DNA of 64,000 nucleotides, from positions 372,001 through 436,000 of the forward strand of contig NZ_BMUZ01000005.1 of the NCBI RefSeq assembly GCF_014650455.1. The letters are read 5' to 3'. This document shows, piece by piece, positions 33,065 through 41,756 of this stretch (the first letter of the stretch is position 1; every line of letters starts with the position of its first letter). The notes beneath the pieces were generated by a model. The model was not told the DNA's origin. It worked only from the letters and a program-made list of their open reading frames with translations, and ran no database searches. The position numbers were made by a program, and so were the translations under genes. The stretch comes from Streptomyces xanthochromogenes. Its GTDB lineage: Bacteria > Actinomycetota > Actinomycetes > Streptomycetales > Streptomycetaceae.

Positions 33065-33259
33065 TCACGCCGGCCAGCAGGAACCGTTGACGAGTTCGTT
33101 CCATTCCCAGTCGGGACGGCCCGGCACCGTACGCCCTTCTGCGGCCCAGGAACGCACCAGGTCCGCGTAGAGGGGCTCGGCCGCCGCCTCGCTCTCGAAT
33201 CGTCGACGGGTGATCGGGATGAAAGTCTGCCGGCGCCAGGCACCCTGCGTCTCAGTCAT
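33065..33259 (-). CDS. Small hypothetical protein
   Basis: 64 residues: MTETQGAWRRQTFIPITRR, then FESEAAAEPLYADLVRSWAAE and a Trp-rich end (PDWEWNELVNGSCWPA). No signal peptide. A fair SD (tgagga, 4 nt before the ATG) and protein-like composition support it; no family is recognised. It is convergent with the second rodlin and divergent from the third. Confidence 0.55.
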   Translation of the reverse strand: MTETQGAWRRQTFIPITRRRFESEAAAEPLYADLVRSWAAEGRTVPGRPDWEWNELVNGSCWPA

Positions 33260-33344
33260 GTTTCCTCACCATCGGTCGTGGTGACTGCCTATTACCACGG
33301 CCAGGCGGATTTGAATTCCGCGATGCTCTGTCCGGGGGACAGGG

Positions 33345-33372
33345 CGCAACTTAAAGAGATTCTTTCCGTTTC
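33345..33372 (+). promoter_or_regulatory. BldN-type promoter of the third rodlin
   Basis: CGCAAC (33345-33350), 16 bp, CGTTTC (33367-33372): 5/6 and 4/6, 45 bp before the ATG. Confidence 0.55.
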
Positions 33373-33417
33373 TCTTCACAGATCCCCGTCAGTGGAATCA
33401 GACCAACAGGAGTAGAC

Positions 33418-33828
33418 ATGCAGAAGTTGTGGTCGGCCGCAGCCGTCGCCGCAGCCGTTTCCGGTGTCGCGATGATGGCCGCGCCGCAGGCGATGGCGAT
33501 CGGGGACGACGCCGGTACGACGTCGCTCAGCGGCAACGGCAGCGAGCAGGCCTTCGGCAACGCGAAGACCGACGGCGACATGAGCCCCCAGATGACCCTG
33601 GTCTCGGGCTCCCTGAACAAGCTCTGCGCCGGCGTTCCGGTCAAGGCCAACCTCGCCTCCCTCGTCGGCCTCGTGCCGGTCACCGTCCTGCAGGACGTGC
33701 CGATCCTCTCGGCCCCGCAGAACCAGCAGTGCACCGAGAACTCGACCCAGGCCAAGGGCGACGAGCCGCTGTCGCACATCCTGGACCAGATCCCGGTCCT
33801 CTCCGGCAACGGTGTGGGCAACGGCTGA
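33418..33828 (+). CDS. Rodlin
   Basis: 136 residues from MQKLWSAAAVAAAVSGVAMM. Signal peptide to about residue 26 (AMA), then the rodlin body with [57 protein letters not shown] and [20 protein letters not shown]. The C-terminal two-thirds is almost identical to that of the first rodlin. The unusual N-terminus (QKLW rather than KK) and separate promoter suggest a duplicated gene with its own control. Confidence 0.95.
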   Translation: MQKLWSAAAVAAAVSGVAMMAAPQAMAIGDDAGTTSLSGNGSEQAFGNAKTDGDMSPQMTLVSGSLNKLCAGVPVKANLASLVGLVPVTVLQDVPILSAPQNQQCTENSTQAKGDEPLSHILDQIPVLSGNGVGNG

Positions 33829-33846
33829 GCACCACCAGCCTGAACG

Positions 33847-33879
33847 ACGGCCGGTCCCGGGTCACCCGGGACCGGCCGT
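33847..33879. terminator. Hairpin terminator between the third rodlin and the TetR gene
   Basis: Perfect 15-bp arms (33847-33861, 33865-33879), 3-nt loop, between convergent genes. Confidence 0.85.
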
Positions 33880-33902
33880 TCGGCGTGCGGGGCCGGTGCC
33901 CG

Positions 33903-34490
33903 TCAGGCCAGCGCCTCGTCCAGCAGCACCGCCCACTGGGCCACCACCCGCTCCCGGCGGCCCGCGTCGTCGGTGAGCAGGTTGGCGAGACCCAGGCCGC
34001 GGGCCATGTCGAGGAAGCCCTGCACCGTCTCGCGCACGCCCGGCACCGACTCGTCGGCGCCCAGGAGTTCCACGGCGATGCGGTGCGACTCGCGGCCCAC
34101 CTTCGCCTCCAGGTCGGTCACCCGGGCATGCAGCTGGGGCTCGTTGGCGGCCGCCACCCACAGGTGCAGCGCGGCCCGGAACAGCGGGCCCGTGTACAGC
34201 CCGACGAGCCCGGCCACGACCTCCCGCCGGTCCCTGCGGTCCAGGGCCCGCAGCGCGAACGACCGCTGCTCGGCGACGTATTCGACCGCGGCCGTGAACA
34301 GGTCCTCCCGGGTCGGGAAGTGGTGCTGGGCCGCGCCCCGCGAGACCCCGGCCCGCTCGGCCACCACGGACACCGTCGACCCCGCCCAGCCGTGCTCGGC
34401 CAGACACGCCACGGCCGCCTCCAGCAGGCGCTGCCGGGTGGCCCGGCTGCGGTCCTGCTTGGGGGTCTTCGGTGGGGTCACAACACCCAT
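33903..34490 (-). CDS. TetR-family repressor of the acyl-CoA operon
   Basis: 195 residues. N-terminal HTH (RQRLLEAAVACLAEHGWAGSTVSVVAERAGVSRGAAQHHFPTRED, about 20-65) and a ligand-binding C-terminal domain (about 90-190). It is the last gene of the minus-strand operon and overlaps the end of the enoyl-CoA hydratase gene by 13 bp. Acyl-CoA thioesters are a likely ligand by analogy with similar regulators in such operons (inference); a palindrome upstream of the first operon gene is a candidate operator. Confidence 0.9.
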   Translation of the reverse strand: MGVVTPPKTPKQDRSRATRQRLLEAAVACLAEHGWAGSTVSVVAERAGVSRGAAQHHFPTREDLFTAAVEYVAEQRSFALRALDRRDRREVVAGLVGLYTGPLFRAALHLWVAAANEPQLHARVTDLEAKVGRESHRIAVELLGADESVPGVRETVQGFLDMARGLGLANLLTDDAGRRERVVAQWAVLLDEALA

Positions 34491-35329
34491 GCGGGGTCCC
34501 GTCGTTCGAGGAAGGCCGTCACTCCCTCCCGCGCCTCGGCGGAGGCGAAGAGGGACGCCGAGCGGGCGGTCAGCTCCTTCGACCAGCGGTCGAAGGTCTC
34601 CGACACGGTAGCCGTGACCAATGCCTTCGACGCGGCCAGGCCCTCGGGCGAGGACCGGCGCAGCCCGTCGAGGACCGGTTCGAGGGCCGCGTCCACGTCG
34701 TCGGCGGCCAGCGTGACGAGACCGGTGCGGGCCGCCTCCGCCGCGTCGAAGCGCTCGCCCGTGAGGTAGTAGCGGCTCGCCGCGCGCGGGTCCATGCGAG
34801 GAAGGACCGGCATGGAGATCACGGCCGGGGCGAGGCCGAGCCGGGCCTCGGTGAACGCGTACGAGGAGTCGGGTCCCGCGACCGCGATGTCGCAGGCCGC
34901 GAGGAGGCCGAGGCCGCCCGCCCGGACGTGTCCCGTCACCCGCGCCACGACCGGTTTGCGCAGCTCCACCACCGTACGCATCAGGGCGACGAAGGCCTCC
35001 GGGTCCGGCGGCGCCTTCAGATCGGCGCCCGCGCAGAAGGTGTTGCCGGTGTGCGTGAGCAGCACGGCCCGTACGCCCGGATCGCCCGCGCAGCGCGCGA
35101 GGGCCGCGCCGAGCCCGGCCACCAGGGGCGCCGACAGGGCGTTGCGGTTGGCGGGCGAGTCCAGGGTGAGGGTGGCGATGCCCCGCTCGTGGGCCTCGCG
35201 GACGAGTGACCCGCCCCTTTCACGCGCCACGCCTGTCCCGTCGGCCTTGCCCGTCCCGCCTGTCCCGTCGGCCTCGTCCCTCACGTTTCTCCCGTCCGCC
35301 TTGTCCGTCCCGTCCGTCCCGTCCGTCAC
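34478..35329 (-). CDS. Enoyl-CoA hydratase/isomerase family protein
   Basis: About 283 residues from the GTG at 35329 (SD gaagggg). Crotonase fold: GIATLTLDSPANRNALSAPLV, the oxyanion motif FCAGADLKAPP, and VTGHVRAGGLGLLAACDIAVA with the second oxyanion glycine. The segment before residue 34 is a Thr/Asp/Gly low-complexity run (TDGTDGTDKADG) encoded by a G/C-rich direct repeat; the start could instead be the GTG at 35230, just before the core. It hydrates or isomerises enoyl-CoA intermediates in the operon pathway. Confidence 0.85.
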   Translation of the reverse strand: MTDGTDGTDKADGRNVRDEADGTGGTGKADGTGVARERGGSLVREAHERGIATLTLDSPANRNALSAPLVAGLGAALARCAGDPGVRAVLLTHTGNTFCAGADLKAPPDPEAFVALMRTVVELRKPVVARVTGHVRAGGLGLLAACDIAVAGPDSSYAFTEARLGLAPAVISMPVLPRMDPRAASRYYLTGERFDAAEAARTGLVTLAADDVDAALEPVLDGLRRSSPEGLAASKALVTATVSETFDRWSKELTARSASLFASAEAREGVTAFLERRDPAWVL

Positions 35330-35405
35330 GTCGGCAGCCCCTTCCGTCGGTCCATGTCCGCCTCCGCCCGCACCGCTCGGTCCCCGCACGCCTCCGCCTC
35401 TCCGT

Positions 35406-37037
35406 TCATGCCCGGTCCTTCTCGCGCTGCCGCAGTTCACGCCGCAGGATCTTGCCGGACGCGGCCCGGGGCACGGCTTCGACGAACTCCACCCGGCGGA
35501 CCTTCTTGTACGGGGCGACGCGCTCGGCGACGTACGCCGTCACCTCGTCCGCGTCCAGGGCCGGCGCCCCCGCCTGGCGGACGACGAACGCCTTGGGCAC
35601 TTCGTTTCCGTCCGCGTCGTACACGCCGATGACGGCCGCGTCCGCTATGGCGGGGTGGGTGAGCAGGAGCGCCTCCAGGTCGGCGGGGGCGACCTGGAAG
35701 CCCTTGTACTTGATGAGTTCCTTGACCCGGTCGACGACGTACAGCCAGCCGTCCTCGTCCACCCGGCCGACGTCTCCGGTGTGCACCCAGCCGTCCGCGT
35801 CGATCATGTCGGCGGTCGCCCCGGGCCGGCCGAGGTAGCCCTTCATGACCTGGGGGCCACGGATCGCGACCTCCCCCTCCTCGCCCGGCCCGGCGTCGCG
35901 GGCCGGGTCGTCCAGGCACAGGATGCGCATCTCGGTGGACGGCAGGAGCTTGCCGACCGCCCCGGCCGGTGGGTCCGGGGTGGCCAGCGGGACGGTGTGG
36001 GTGCCGGGCGACAGCTCGGTCATGCCGTACGCCTGGCGTACCGGCGGCAGCCCCAGGCGGGCCGAACAGGCCGCCGCCAGGCGGGAGTCCAGGGGGGCCG
36101 CGGCGCTGACGACGTACTCCAGGCAGGACAGGTCGTACTGGGCGACCGCCGGGTGCTTGGCCAGGGCGAGGATCACGGGCGGGGCGACGTACAGGCCGGT
36201 GATGCGGTGCTTCTCGATGGCGCCGAGGAACTGGTCGAGGTCGAAGCGCGGCAGCACCACGACGGTGGCGCCGCAGCGCAGCGGGGCGTTCATGAGCGCG
36301 GTCATGCCGTAGATGTGGAAGAACGGCAGGACCGCGAGGATGCGGTCGCCGGGCACCATCGGGACCAGCGGGTGGAGCTGGGCGAGGTTGGTGGCGATGT
36401 TGCGGTGGGTGAGCATCACGCCCTTGGGCACGCCCGTGGTGCCCGACGAGTACGGCAGGACGGCGACGTCCTCGGCCGGGTCGAAGGCGACGGCGGGCTC
36501 GGGGGCGTCGGTGTTCAGCAGGTCGTGCACGACGGAACGGTGGCCCTCGGCCCGGTCGCAGACGAAGATCTCCCGGATGCCGCCGACGAGTTCGGCCGCC
36601 CGGCGGGCGGTCTCCAGGAGCGGGGAGACGGTCACGATCCAGCGCGCCGAGGAGTCGCCGAGCTGCTTGGCGAACTCCTCGGGCGTGCTGAGCGGATGGA
36701 CGGTGGTGACGGCGGCCCCGGCCCGGGTCGCCCCGTAGAACACCACGGGGTAGAGCACCGAGTTGGGGCTGTGCAGGGCGAGTACGTCTCCCTTGCGCAG
36801 CCCGGACGCGGCGAGGGCCGCGGCCAACCTGCGGTGCCACACGTCGAGTTGACCGTAGGTGATGGCACTCGTGCCGCTGGTGTCCGCGGCGTCGACGAGA
36901 GCGACGGTGTCGGGGTGGGCGGCGGTCGAGCGGGCGAGGACCGCCTCGTGGATGGGCTCGTCGACGACGGGCACGTCGGCGTACTCGCTGCGGAAGATGC
37001 GGGGCGCGCTGGGCGCGGGAACGACGGGGGAGTCCAT
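35406..37037 (-). CDS. AMP-dependent acyl-CoA ligase (4-coumarate-CoA ligase-like)
   Basis: 543 residues. Adenylation superfamily motifs: LPYSSGTTGVPKGVMLTHRN (P-loop), QAYGMTELSPGTH, GEVAIRGPQVMKGYLG, DGWVHTGDVGRVDEDGWLYVVDRVKELIKYKGFQV and the C-terminal catalytic lysine in PRAASGKILRREL. It activates a carboxylic acid to its CoA thioester. The start MDSPVVPAP at 37037 is 4 nt after a ggag-type SD region. The fatty or terpenoid acid substrate is not determinable. Confidence 0.92.
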   Translation of the reverse strand: MDSPVVPAPSAPRIFRSEYADVPVVDEPIHEAVLARSTAAHPDTVALVDAADTSGTSAITYGQLDVWHRRLAAALAASGLRKGDVLALHSPNSVLYPVVFYGATRAGAAVTTVHPLSTPEEFAKQLGDSSARWIVTVSPLLETARRAAELVGGIREIFVCDRAEGHRSVVHDLLNTDAPEPAVAFDPAEDVAVLPYSSGTTGVPKGVMLTHRNIATNLAQLHPLVPMVPGDRILAVLPFFHIYGMTALMNAPLRCGATVVVLPRFDLDQFLGAIEKHRITGLYVAPPVILALAKHPAVAQYDLSCLEYVVSAAAPLDSRLAAACSARLGLPPVRQAYGMTELSPGTHTVPLATPDPPAGAVGKLLPSTEMRILCLDDPARDAGPGEEGEVAIRGPQVMKGYLGRPGATADMIDADGWVHTGDVGRVDEDGWLYVVDRVKELIKYKGFQVAPADLEALLLTHPAIADAAVIGVYDADGNEVPKAFVVRQAGAPALDADEVTAYVAERVAPYKKVRRVEFVEAVPRAASGKILRRELRQREKDRA

Positions 37038-37106
37038 GGAGGGGTCTCCTAGTACGGCTGGGCGGACTTGTCGAGGCTCGGGGACACCGCGCACCCCGCG
37101 GCGTGG

Positions 37107-38246
37107 CTAGTACGACTTGGGCAGGCCCAAGGACTGGTGGGACACGTAGTTGAGGATCATTTCGCGGCTGACCGGCGCGATCCTGGCCACCCGGGCGGCC
37201 GTGATGAGCGAGGCGAGCCCGTACTCGCGGGTCAGGCCGTTCCCGCCCAGGGTGTGGACGGCCTGGTCGACGGCCTTCACACAGGCCTCGGCGGCCGCGT
37301 ACTTGGCCATGTTGGCGGCCTCGCCCGCTCCGACGTCGTCGCCCGCGTCGTACAGCGCGGCCGCCTTCTGCATCATCAGACGGGCCAGTTCCAGCTCGAT
37401 GTGGGCCTGGGCGAGGGGATGGGCGATGGCCTGGTGCCCGCCGATGGGGAGCTTCCACACCTGGCGGGTCGTGGCGTAGTCGACGGCCTTGGCGAGCGCG
37501 TAGCGGCCCATGCCGATCGCGAACGCGGCCGTCATGATCCGCTCCGGGTTGAGCCCGGCGAACAGCTGGAGCAGCCCCGCGTCCTCGTCGCCGACGAGCG
37601 ACTCGGCGGGCAGCCGTACGTCGTCGAGGACGAGCTCGAACTGCTTCTCCTCCGCCTGGAGTTCCATGTCGATCCGGGAGCGCTGGAAGCCCGGGGTGTC
37701 GCGCGGGACGATGAAGAGGCAGGGCTTGAGGCTGCCGGTGCGCGCATCCTCGGTGCGGCCGACGATGAGGGTCGCGTCCGCTATGTCGACGCCCGAGATG
37801 AAGACCTTCCGCCCGCGCAGAATCCAGCCTCCGCCGTCGGCGTCGCGCCGGGCGGTGGTGGTGATGCGGTGCGAGTTCGAGCCGGCGTCGGGCTCGGTGA
37901 TGCCGAACGCCATGGTCAGCGTGCCGTCCGCGAGACCCGGCAGCCACGTCCGCTTCTGCTCCTCGGTGCCGAAGCGGGCGATGACCGTGCCGCAGATGGC
38001 GGGCGAGACCACCATCATCAGGAGCGGACAGCCCGCCGAGCCCAACTCCTCCAGAACGATGGACAGTTCGGCCATGCCGCCGCCCCCGCCCCCGTACGCC
38101 TCGGGCAGGTTGACGCCGAGGTAGCCGAGCTTGGCGGCCTCCGACCACAGCGCCGCCCGGTCGAAGCCGCGGCCGTGCCGGGCGCCGAGCGCGGCGACGG
38201 CCGCCCGCAGGTCCTTGTTCTCCTGGCTTTCGATGACACCGCTCAT
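37107..38246 (-). CDS. Acyl-CoA dehydrogenase
   Basis: 379 residues, FAD-dependent. Conserved blocks AFGITEPDAGSNSHRITTTA (FAD/substrate loop), GRKVFISGVDIAD, and a C-terminal helix bundle with TLGGNGLTREYGL. It forms an alpha,beta double bond in an acyl-CoA. Its start ATG overlaps the stop of the carboxylase alpha gene (ATGA), so the genes are translated together. The TLGGNG and SREMILNY end are standard for the family; branched-chain substrates are plausible given the operon (inference). Confidence 0.93.
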   Translation of the reverse strand: MSGVIESQENKDLRAAVAALGARHGRGFDRAALWSEAAKLGYLGVNLPEAYGGGGGGMAELSIVLEELGSAGCPLLMMVVSPAICGTVIARFGTEEQKRTWLPGLADGTLTMAFGITEPDAGSNSHRITTTARRDADGGGWILRGRKVFISGVDIADATLIVGRTEDARTGSLKPCLFIVPRDTPGFQRSRIDMELQAEEKQFELVLDDVRLPAESLVGDEDAGLLQLFAGLNPERIMTAAFAIGMGRYALAKAVDYATTRQVWKLPIGGHQAIAHPLAQAHIELELARLMMQKAAALYDAGDDVGAGEAANMAKYAAAEACVKAVDQAVHTLGGNGLTREYGLASLITAARVARIAPVSREMILNYVSHQSLGLPKSY

Positions 38247-40126
38247 GCTTCTTCGTCCTCCGATACGACAACGGCGAGCAGGGCACCGACCTCGACCTGG
38301 CGGCCGGGTGCGGCGTGGAGCGCGGTGAGGGTGCCGGAGACCGGAGCGACGACGCGGTGCTCCATCTTCATGGCCTCCAGCCAGAGCAGCGGCTGTCCCG
38401 CACGCACGCGACAGCCTTCCTCGACCCCGTCGGCGACCCGCACCACGACCCCCGGCATGGGGGCGAGCAGCGAGCCGGGCGCGACGAGGTCGCTGGGGTC
38501 GGTGAACCGGGGGTGGGCGGTCAGCACGTGACACCCCGAAGCGGTGTCCACGAAGACCGTGGAGCCGTACCGCGACACGGTGAACTCCCGCACCACACCG
38601 TCGATGTCGAGCCGTACGCGACCGGGTTCGACGGCGTCGAGTCGGACCTGCGGGTAGCCGTCGGCTTCGAGGCCGCGCCGGGTGAGGCGATAGCGGACCT
38701 CGTGTTCGCCGTACCGCTTGACCTGCGGCTGCGACGGCACATTGCGCCAGCCGCCGCCGAACCGGCCGCCCCGCGCCGCCGCGTCCGCGAGGGCGGCGGC
38801 GAGGGCCGCGAACTCCGCGCCGGGCAGGGCGGTGGTGAGGTCGGTGAGGTTGCGGTCGTAGAAGCCGGTGTCCAGGCGGGCCGCGTCGGCCCCGGCGAAG
38901 TCGGGGTGGCGCAGGGAGCGTACGAGCAGGTCGCGGTTGGTGGCCGGGCCGTGGATGCGGGCGCGTTCGAGGGCACGGGCCAGCTTGCGGACCGCATCGG
39001 CGCGGGTCGGGGCGTGGGCGACGGCCTTGGCGAGCATGGGGTCGTAGTGCACGCCGACGGTGTCCCCGTCCGCGTACCCGCGGTCCAACCGCACGCCGTA
39101 GACGGCCAGTTGATGGATTGGGCCGGTCTGCGGGGCCCAGCCCGCGGCCGGGTCCTCGGCGTAGAGGCGGGCCTCCACAGCGTGGCCCCGGGCGGCGGGC
39201 GGGGTGGCCGCGAGGGGCTCGCCCTCGGCGATGCGGAGCTGGAGAGCGACCAGGTCGAGGCCGAACACGGCCTCGGTGACGGGGTGTTCGACCTGGAGGC
39301 GGGTGTTCATCTCCAGGAAGTGGGCCCGGCCACCGGCGACCAGGAACTCGACGGTCCCGGCCCCGCGGTAGTCGGTGGCCTTCGCGGCCCGGACGGCCAG
39401 GGTGTGCAGCTCTTCGGACACCTCGGGGCCGAGGCCGGGCGCGGGGGCCTCCTCGATGACCTTCTGGTGCCGGCGCTGCAGGGAGCAGTCGCGGGTGCCG
39501 AGGACCCAGATGGTGCCGTGGGCGTCGGCGAGGATCTGCACCTCGACGTGGCGTCCGCCCTCGATGTACGGCTCGACGAACACGTCCCCGTCCCCGAAGG
39601 CGCTGAGCGCCTCGGCACCAGCGGCCGCCAACTCCGCGTCAAGGTCTGCCAGTTGACGAACGACACGCATTCCGCGCCCGCCGCCTCCCGCCGTGGCCTT
39701 GATCAGCAGGGGGAGATTCGCCTCGGTGACATCGGCGAGGTTCAGGGGTGGCAGCCCCATGAGTTCCTTGGCGCGGGTCTTGGACGCCATGGCCTCGATG
39801 GCCTCGGGCGGCGGCCCGATCCAGACCAGCCCGGCGGCGGTGACCGCCCGCGCGAAATCGGCGTTCTCGGAGAGGAAGCCGTACCCGGGATGCACCGCGT
39901 CGGCGCCGGCGGCGAGGGCGGCCTTCACGATGAGGTCGCCGCGCAGATACGTCTCGGCGGGCGTGGCCCCCGGCAGCCGTACGGCGGCGTCCGCCTCGCG
40001 TACGTGCAGGGCGCCGGCGTCCGCGTCCGAGAACACGGCGACCGTGGCGATGCCCAGCTCACGGCAGGTGCGAAAGACGCGGCAGGCTATCTCGCCCCGG
40101 TTGGCGACGAGTACTGACTCGATCAT
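38243..40126 (-). CDS. Acyl-CoA carboxylase alpha subunit (biotin carboxylase + BCCP)
   Basis: 627 residues. N-terminal biotin carboxylase: VLVANRGEIACRVFRTCRELG, ATP-grasp glycine loop KATAGGGGRGMRVV, HVEVQILAD, LEMNTRLQVEHPVTE. The C-terminal biotinyl domain carries the lysine in EAMKMEH. A central region of about 150 residues joins them. It carboxylates biotin with bicarbonate and ATP. The ATP-grasp segment near residue 115-130 is a little shorter than usual. It pairs with the carboxyltransferase gene 5 bp upstream. Confidence 0.94.
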   Translation of the reverse strand: MIESVLVANRGEIACRVFRTCRELGIATVAVFSDADAGALHVREADAAVRLPGATPAETYLRGDLIVKAALAAGADAVHPGYGFLSENADFARAVTAAGLVWIGPPPEAIEAMASKTRAKELMGLPPLNLADVTEANLPLLIKATAGGGGRGMRVVRQLADLDAELAAAGAEALSAFGDGDVFVEPYIEGGRHVEVQILADAHGTIWVLGTRDCSLQRRHQKVIEEAPAPGLGPEVSEELHTLAVRAAKATDYRGAGTVEFLVAGGRAHFLEMNTRLQVEHPVTEAVFGLDLVALQLRIAEGEPLAATPPAARGHAVEARLYAEDPAAGWAPQTGPIHQLAVYGVRLDRGYADGDTVGVHYDPMLAKAVAHAPTRADAVRKLARALERARIHGPATNRDLLVRSLRHPDFAGADAARLDTGFYDRNLTDLTTALPGAEFAALAAALADAAARGGRFGGGWRNVPSQPQVKRYGEHEVRYRLTRRGLEADGYPQVRLDAVEPGRVRLDIDGVVREFTVSRYGSTVFVDTASGCHVLTAHPRFTDPSDLVAPGSLLAPMPGVVVRVADGVEEGCRVRAGQPLLWLEAMKMEHRVVAPVSGTLTALHAAPGRQVEVGALLAVVVSEDEEA

Positions 40127-40131
40127 GGCCC

Positions 40132-41733
40132 TCACATCCGGAAGATGCCGAAGCCGCCGCGGGCGCCTTCGACGGGGGCGGTGTGGATCGCGGACAGGCA
40201 CAGGCCCAGGACGGTCCTGGTGTCGCGGGGGTCGATGACCCCGTCGTCGTACAGCCGCCCGGACAGGAACATCGGCAGCGACTCCGCCTCGATCTGCTGC
40301 TCGACCATCGCGCGCAGACCCGCGTCCGCGTCGTCGTCGTACGGCTGGCCCTTGGCCTGCGCGGAGGCCCGCGCCACGATCGACAGGACACCCGCGAGCT
40401 GCTGCGGCCCCATCACGGCGGACTTGGCGCTGGGCCAGGCGAACAGGAAGCGCGGGTCGTAGGCCCGCCCGCACATCCCGTAGTGCCCGGCCCCGTAGGA
40501 GGCCCCGATCAGCACCGACAGATGGGGCACCTTGGAGTTGGACACCGCGTTGATCATCATCGCGCCGTGCTTGATGATGCCGCCCTGCTCGTACTCCCTG
40601 CCGACCATGTAACCGGTGGTGTTGTGGAGGAACAGGAGCGGGATGTCGCGCTGGTTGGCGAGCTGGATGAACTGGGCGGCCTTCTGCGACTCGGCGGAGA
40701 ACAGCACGCCCTGGGCGTTGGCGAGGATGCCGACGGGATAGCCGTGCAGCCGGGCCCAGCCGGTCACCAGGCTCGTCCCGTACAGCGGCTTGAACTCGTC
40801 GAAGTCGGAGCCGTCGACGATGCGGGCGATGACCTCGCGCGGGTCGAACGGGGTCTTCAGGTCCTCGGGGACGATGCCGAGCAGTTCCTCCTCGTCGTAC
40901 TTGGGCGGCTCGGCGAGCCCCGCCGGGTCCGGGTGCGCCTTGCGATGGTTGAGGCGGGCGACGATGCGGCGGGCCTGGCGGATCGCGTCGTGCTCGTCGA
41001 CGGCGAAGTGGTCGGCGAGCCCGGAGGTACGGGCGTGCATCTCGGCGCCGCCGAGCGACTCGTCGTCGCTCTCCTCACCGGTGGCCATCTTGACGAGCGG
41101 CGGCCCGCCGAGGAACACCTTGCTCCGCTCACGGATCATCACCGTGTGGTCGGACATGCCGGGGATGTACGCCCCGCCCGCCGTGGAGTTGCCGAAGACG
41201 ACGGCGACGGTGGGGATGCCGGCGGCGGACAGCCGGGTGATGTCCCGGAAGATAGCGCCGCCCGGGATGAAGATCTCCTTCTGCGAGGGCAGGTCCGCAC
41301 CGCCCGACTCGACCAGGCTGATGCACGGCAGGCGGTTGGTGTACGCGATCTCGTTCGCGCGCAGGGCCTTCTTCAGCGTCCAGGGGTTGGAGGCGCCGCC
41401 GCGGACGGTGGGGTCGTTCGCGGTGATCAGGCACTCGACGCCCTCGACGGTGCCGATGCCGGTGACCATCGAGGCACCCACGGGGTAGTCGCTGCCCCAG
41501 GCCGCGAGCGGGGACAGCTCCAGGAAGGGGGTGTCCTCGTCGAGCAGCAGCTCGATGCGCTCGCGGGGCAGGAGTTTCCCACGTCGCCGGTGCCGCTCGG
41601 TGTACTTCTCGCCGCCCCCCGCGAGGGCCTTGGCATGCTCCCCGTCGAGCTCGGCGAGCTTGGCCCGCATGGCGGCGGTGGCCTGCCGGTACTCGGGAGC
41701 GGCGGGGTCCAGTGCGCTGGGGAGGCTGGGCAT
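40132..41733 (-). CDS. Acyl-CoA carboxylase beta subunit (carboxyltransferase)
   Basis: 533 residues. Carboxyltransferase N and C domains: CLITANDPTVRGGASNPWTLKKALRANEIA, VESGGADLPSQKEIFIPGG, FGNSTAGGAYIPGMSDH, and HNTTGYMVGREYEQGGIIKHGAMM, with the second oxyanion glycine pair in GASYGAGHYGMCGRA. The sequence is closest in style to methylcrotonyl-/geranyl-CoA carboxylase beta subunits rather than propionyl-CoA carboxylase (inference from these blocks). Start at MPSLPSALDPAAPEYRQ; the preceding 180 bp is low-complexity. Confidence 0.92.
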   Translation of the reverse strand: MPSLPSALDPAAPEYRQATAAMRAKLAELDGEHAKALAGGGEKYTERHRRRGKLLPRERIELLLDEDTPFLELSPLAAWGSDYPVGASMVTGIGTVEGVECLITANDPTVRGGASNPWTLKKALRANEIAYTNRLPCISLVESGGADLPSQKEIFIPGGAIFRDITRLSAAGIPTVAVVFGNSTAGGAYIPGMSDHTVMIRERSKVFLGGPPLVKMATGEESDDESLGGAEMHARTSGLADHFAVDEHDAIRQARRIVARLNHRKAHPDPAGLAEPPKYDEEELLGIVPEDLKTPFDPREVIARIVDGSDFDEFKPLYGTSLVTGWARLHGYPVGILANAQGVLFSAESQKAAQFIQLANQRDIPLLFLHNTTGYMVGREYEQGGIIKHGAMMINAVSNSKVPHLSVLIGASYGAGHYGMCGRAYDPRFLFAWPSAKSAVMGPQQLAGVLSIVARASAQAKGQPYDDDADAGLRAMVEQQIEAESLPMFLSGRLYDDGVIDPRDTRTVLGLCLSAIHTAPVEGARGGFGIFRM

Positions 41734-41756
41734 GGGGCTCCTCGGGATTCGGCGGG

